Below are positions 62,062 through 64,000 of a DNA stretch of 64,000 nucleotides, piece by piece. Every line of letters starts with the position of its first letter. Position 1 is the stretch's first letter. Made by a program: the position numbers and the translations under genes. Source of the stretch: Leptospira chreensis (GTDB lineage Bacteria > Spirochaetota > Leptospiria > Leptospirales > Leptospiraceae). The notes beneath the pieces are model-generated. The model saw nothing but the letters and a program-made list of their open reading frames with translations, had not been told where the DNA came from and did not search any database. The stretch spans positions 355,428 through 419,427 of the forward strand of contig NZ_JAFFPS010000071.1 of the NCBI RefSeq assembly GCF_016919165.1. The letters run 5' to 3'.

Positions 62062-63228
62062 ATGTCCTCTCTTAAAAACTATATCTTCACTTCCGAGTCC
62101 GTATCTGAAGGACACCCGGACAAAGTCTGCGACCAAATCTCTGATGCCATTCTCGATGCGTATTTAGCCCAAGATCCAAAATCTCGTGTGGCTTGTGAAA
62201 CTCTTGTTACAACAAACCTCGTAGTCATTGCCGGTGAAATCACCAGTAAAGGAAAAGTAGACACACAAGAAGTGGCTCGCGATGTCATTCGTAAAATTGG
62301 TTATAACGATATCAATATGTACTTCGATGCTGATTTTGCTGTGGTTGCATCTCACGTGCACGCACAGTCACCTGACATTGCCCAAGGGGTCAACGAAGGA
62401 GAGGGTTTACACGTAGAACAAGGAGCAGGGGACCAAGGTCTTATGTTCGGTTTTGCGATTGCAGAAACTCCGGAACTGATGCCAGCTCCGCTTTATTACT
62501 CTCATAAACTTTTGGAACATCTCTCCGAACTTCGCCATACAAACAAAATCGATTGGCTCCGTCCTGATGCAAAATCACAAGTAACCATCCAATACGAAGA
62601 TGGAAAACCAAAGAGAGTGGACACTGTTGTGATTTCTACACAACACAAACCAGGTGTGACTCACAAACAAATCGAAGAAGCAGTGATTGAGGAATGTATC
62701 AAAAAAATGATTCCAAAAGAACTTCTTGTGAACACTCGTTATTTTATCAACCCTACCGGTAAATTTGAGATTGGTGGCCCACATGGTGATACTGGTCTTA
62801 CAGGACGTAAGATCATCGTAGATACTTACGGTGGAATGGGTCGTCATGGTGGTGGAGCTTTCTCTGGAAAGGATCCATCTAAAGTAGATCGTTCTGCAGC
62901 GTATATCGGTCGTTATATTGCGAAAAACGTTGTAGCAGCTGGTCTTGCTCACAAATGTGAAGTGCAACTTGCTTATGCAATTGGTGTTGCAGAACCTGTA
63001 TCGGTTCTTGTGGATACATTCGGAACAGGAACTATTTCTGACGAAGAAATCTCAAAACGAGTTCTAGCAAACTTCAAACTCACTCCGAAAGGAATTGTGG
63101 ATGGTTTGGATCTTCTTGGAAAAGGAAGAAAATACCAAGAAACAGCGGCTTATGGCCACTTCGGTAGAACAGGTAGTACTTTTACTTGGGAAAAAACTGA
63201 TAAAGCGGAAGCTTTAAAAAAAGGATAA
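62062..63228 (+). CDS. metK: S-adenosylmethionine synthetase
   Basis: 388 residues, usual length. [30 protein letters not shown] ([12 protein letters not shown]), [17 protein letters not shown] and [21 protein letters not shown] are the ATP, metal and methionine-binding motifs. Makes SAM from methionine and ATP. AAGTAAGG upstream. No SAM riboswitch is visible before it. The transketolase subunit starts 2 bp after its stop. Confidence 0.98.
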   Translation: MSSLKNYIFTSESVSEGHPDKVCDQISDAILDAYLAQDPKSRVACETLVTTNLVVIAGEITSKGKVDTQEVARDVIRKIGYNDINMYFDADFAVVASHVHAQSPDIAQGVNEGEGLHVEQGAGDQGLMFGFAIAETPELMPAPLYYSHKLLEHLSELRHTNKIDWLRPDAKSQVTIQYEDGKPKRVDTVVISTQHKPGVTHKQIEEAVIEECIKKMIPKELLVNTRYFINPTGKFEIGGPHGDTGLTGRKIIVDTYGGMGRHGGGAFSGKDPSKVDRSAAYIGRYIAKNVVAAGLAHKCEVQLAYAIGVAEPVSVLVDTFGTGTISDEEISKRVLANFKLTPKGIVDGLDLLGKGRKYQETAAYGHFGRTGSTFTWEKTDKAEALKKG

Positions 63229-63230
63229 TT

Positions 63231-64000
63231 ATGGGAGCACCTAGCCAATCCACAGCGGACAAAAAAGCAACAAGAGATGCATACGGTGAAGCCTTAGTTG
63301 AGTTAGGTGACTCCAGACAGGATATCGTGGTTTTAGATGCGGATCTTTCCGGTTCCACTAAAACTGCGGATTTTAAGAAAAAATATCCTGAACGATTTTT
63401 TAACGTTGGTGTCGCTGAACAAAACTTAGTTGGTCATGCGGCAGGTCTTGCCCTTTCTGGATTTGTACCTTTTGCTTCTAGTTTTGCTATGTTTTTATCT
63501 GGTAGAGCTTGGGAAGTAGTTCGTAACAGTGTTGTTTACCCACAAGTAAACGTGAAACTCGTTGCGTCTCACGGGGGAATCACTGTCGGAGAGGACGGTG
63601 CTTCTCACCAGTGTATTGAAGATTTTGCAATTATGCGAGTCATTCCTGAAATGACTGTGATTTGTCCTTCTGATTTTAATGAAACCAAACAAGTCATTCA
63701 TGCCATTGCAGATTTTAAAGGTCCTGTTTATGTGAGAGTGGGTCGTCCGGCAATCCCTGTGATTGAAAGAGAAAACTACAAGTTCCAAATTGGAAAAGCA
63801 GAAGTCATCTCCGAAGGAAAAGACGTTTGTATCATTGCCAACGGTGTGATGGTAAACGAAGCTATGATTGCTGTGGGATTACTCAAAGAAAAAGGAATCA
63901 ATGCCAGCCTTCTTAATATGGCGACCATCAAACCTTTGGATAAAGAAGCCATCATCGCCAAAGCAAAAGAATGCGGGGCCATTGTGACTTGTGAAGAACA
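63231..64000 (+). CDS. transketolase C-terminal subunit (partial, 3' end beyond window)
   Basis: Starts at ATG 63231, 2 bp after met[67 protein letters not shown] and [11 protein letters not shown] are the pyrimidine-binding domain motifs (catalytic Glu in GVAEQN) and the start of the C-terminal domain. Such separate C-terminal halves pair with a thiamine-diphosphate N-terminal half that I do not see here. Confidence 0.93.
   Translation, partial: MGAPSQSTADKKATRDAYGEALVELGDSRQDIVVLDADLSGSTKTADFKKKYPERFFNVGVAEQNLVGHAAGLALSGFVPFASSFAMFLSGRAWEVVRNSVVYPQVNVKLVASHGGITVGEDGASHQCIEDFAIMRVIPEMTVICPSDFNETKQVIHAIADFKGPVYVRVGRPAIPVIERENYKFQIGKAEVISEGKDVCIIANGVMVNEAMIAVGLLKEKGINASLLNMATIKPLDKEAIIAKAKECGAIVTCEE

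Overview
This window is AT-rich (clearly below 50% GC), dense chromosomal sequence that I read as the genus Leptospira. The reasons are many spirochaete-type lipoproteins with short, loose lipoboxes, families with the Leptospira flavour (a C-Y-F-N-P lipoprotein family, N-P-S-D-P lipoproteins), many multi-PAS and 7TM signalling proteins, and the OxyR-AhpC-AhpF arrangement. A free-living (saprophytic) species is my inference. There are no rRNA or tRNA genes, no CRISPR and no recognisable transposase. No gene-free stretch exceeds 300 bases.

Layout. 1-1620 (minus): three small lipoproteins leading into a TonB-dependent receptor cut by the window edge. 1747-4419 (minus): a 7TM SpoIIE-type phosphatase and a LytTR response regulator. 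4512-7703 (plus): OxyR, AhpC and AhpF, a peroxide-defence locus. 7689-10548 (minus): a hybrid histidine kinase and a small hypothetical. 10692-19589 (plus): overlapping genes for an alpha-2-macroglobulin lipoprotein, penicillin-binding protein 1C and a membrane sulfatase-type transferase. 19586-25357: TetR with a triple operator, a DUF5329 protein, a propeller-like periplasmic protein, an NmrA-type reductase divergent from an AraC regulator, and DUF1304 coupled to an ECF sigma factor. 25460-30707 (minus): three paralogous large lipoproteins. 30763-33856: glycogen synthase and PEP carboxykinase, divergent.

33857-41960 is an accessory, surface-oriented region. Two copies of a ~135-140 bp structured repeat bracket two outer-membrane-like genes. 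Next comes a large Ig/FN3/beta-propeller lipoprotein gene split by one in-frame TAA, then small genes and another outer-membrane protein. 42106-43716 is a TPM-domain lipoprotein. 43817-48440 is a five-gene tandem array of Ig-like lipoproteins in an A-B-A-B-C pattern, one member frameshifted at a run of eight T in its signal peptide. 49546-56947 holds an ethanolamine-type permease, a minus-strand signalling cluster (histidine kinase, response regulator, glutamate-synthase-like protein, adenylate cyclase) and SSB. 56995-64000 holds a lipoprotein, DUF3332, an MBOAT acyltransferase, PilZ, an NAD(P)-binding protein, a DUF374 acyltransferase, MetK and the start of a transketolase C-terminal subunit.

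The most noteworthy points are the structured repeat whose central hairpin is kept although its sequence changes, three TetR-type palindromes spaced exactly 21 bp, the split propeller gene, and the homopolymer frameshift in the lipoprotein array.
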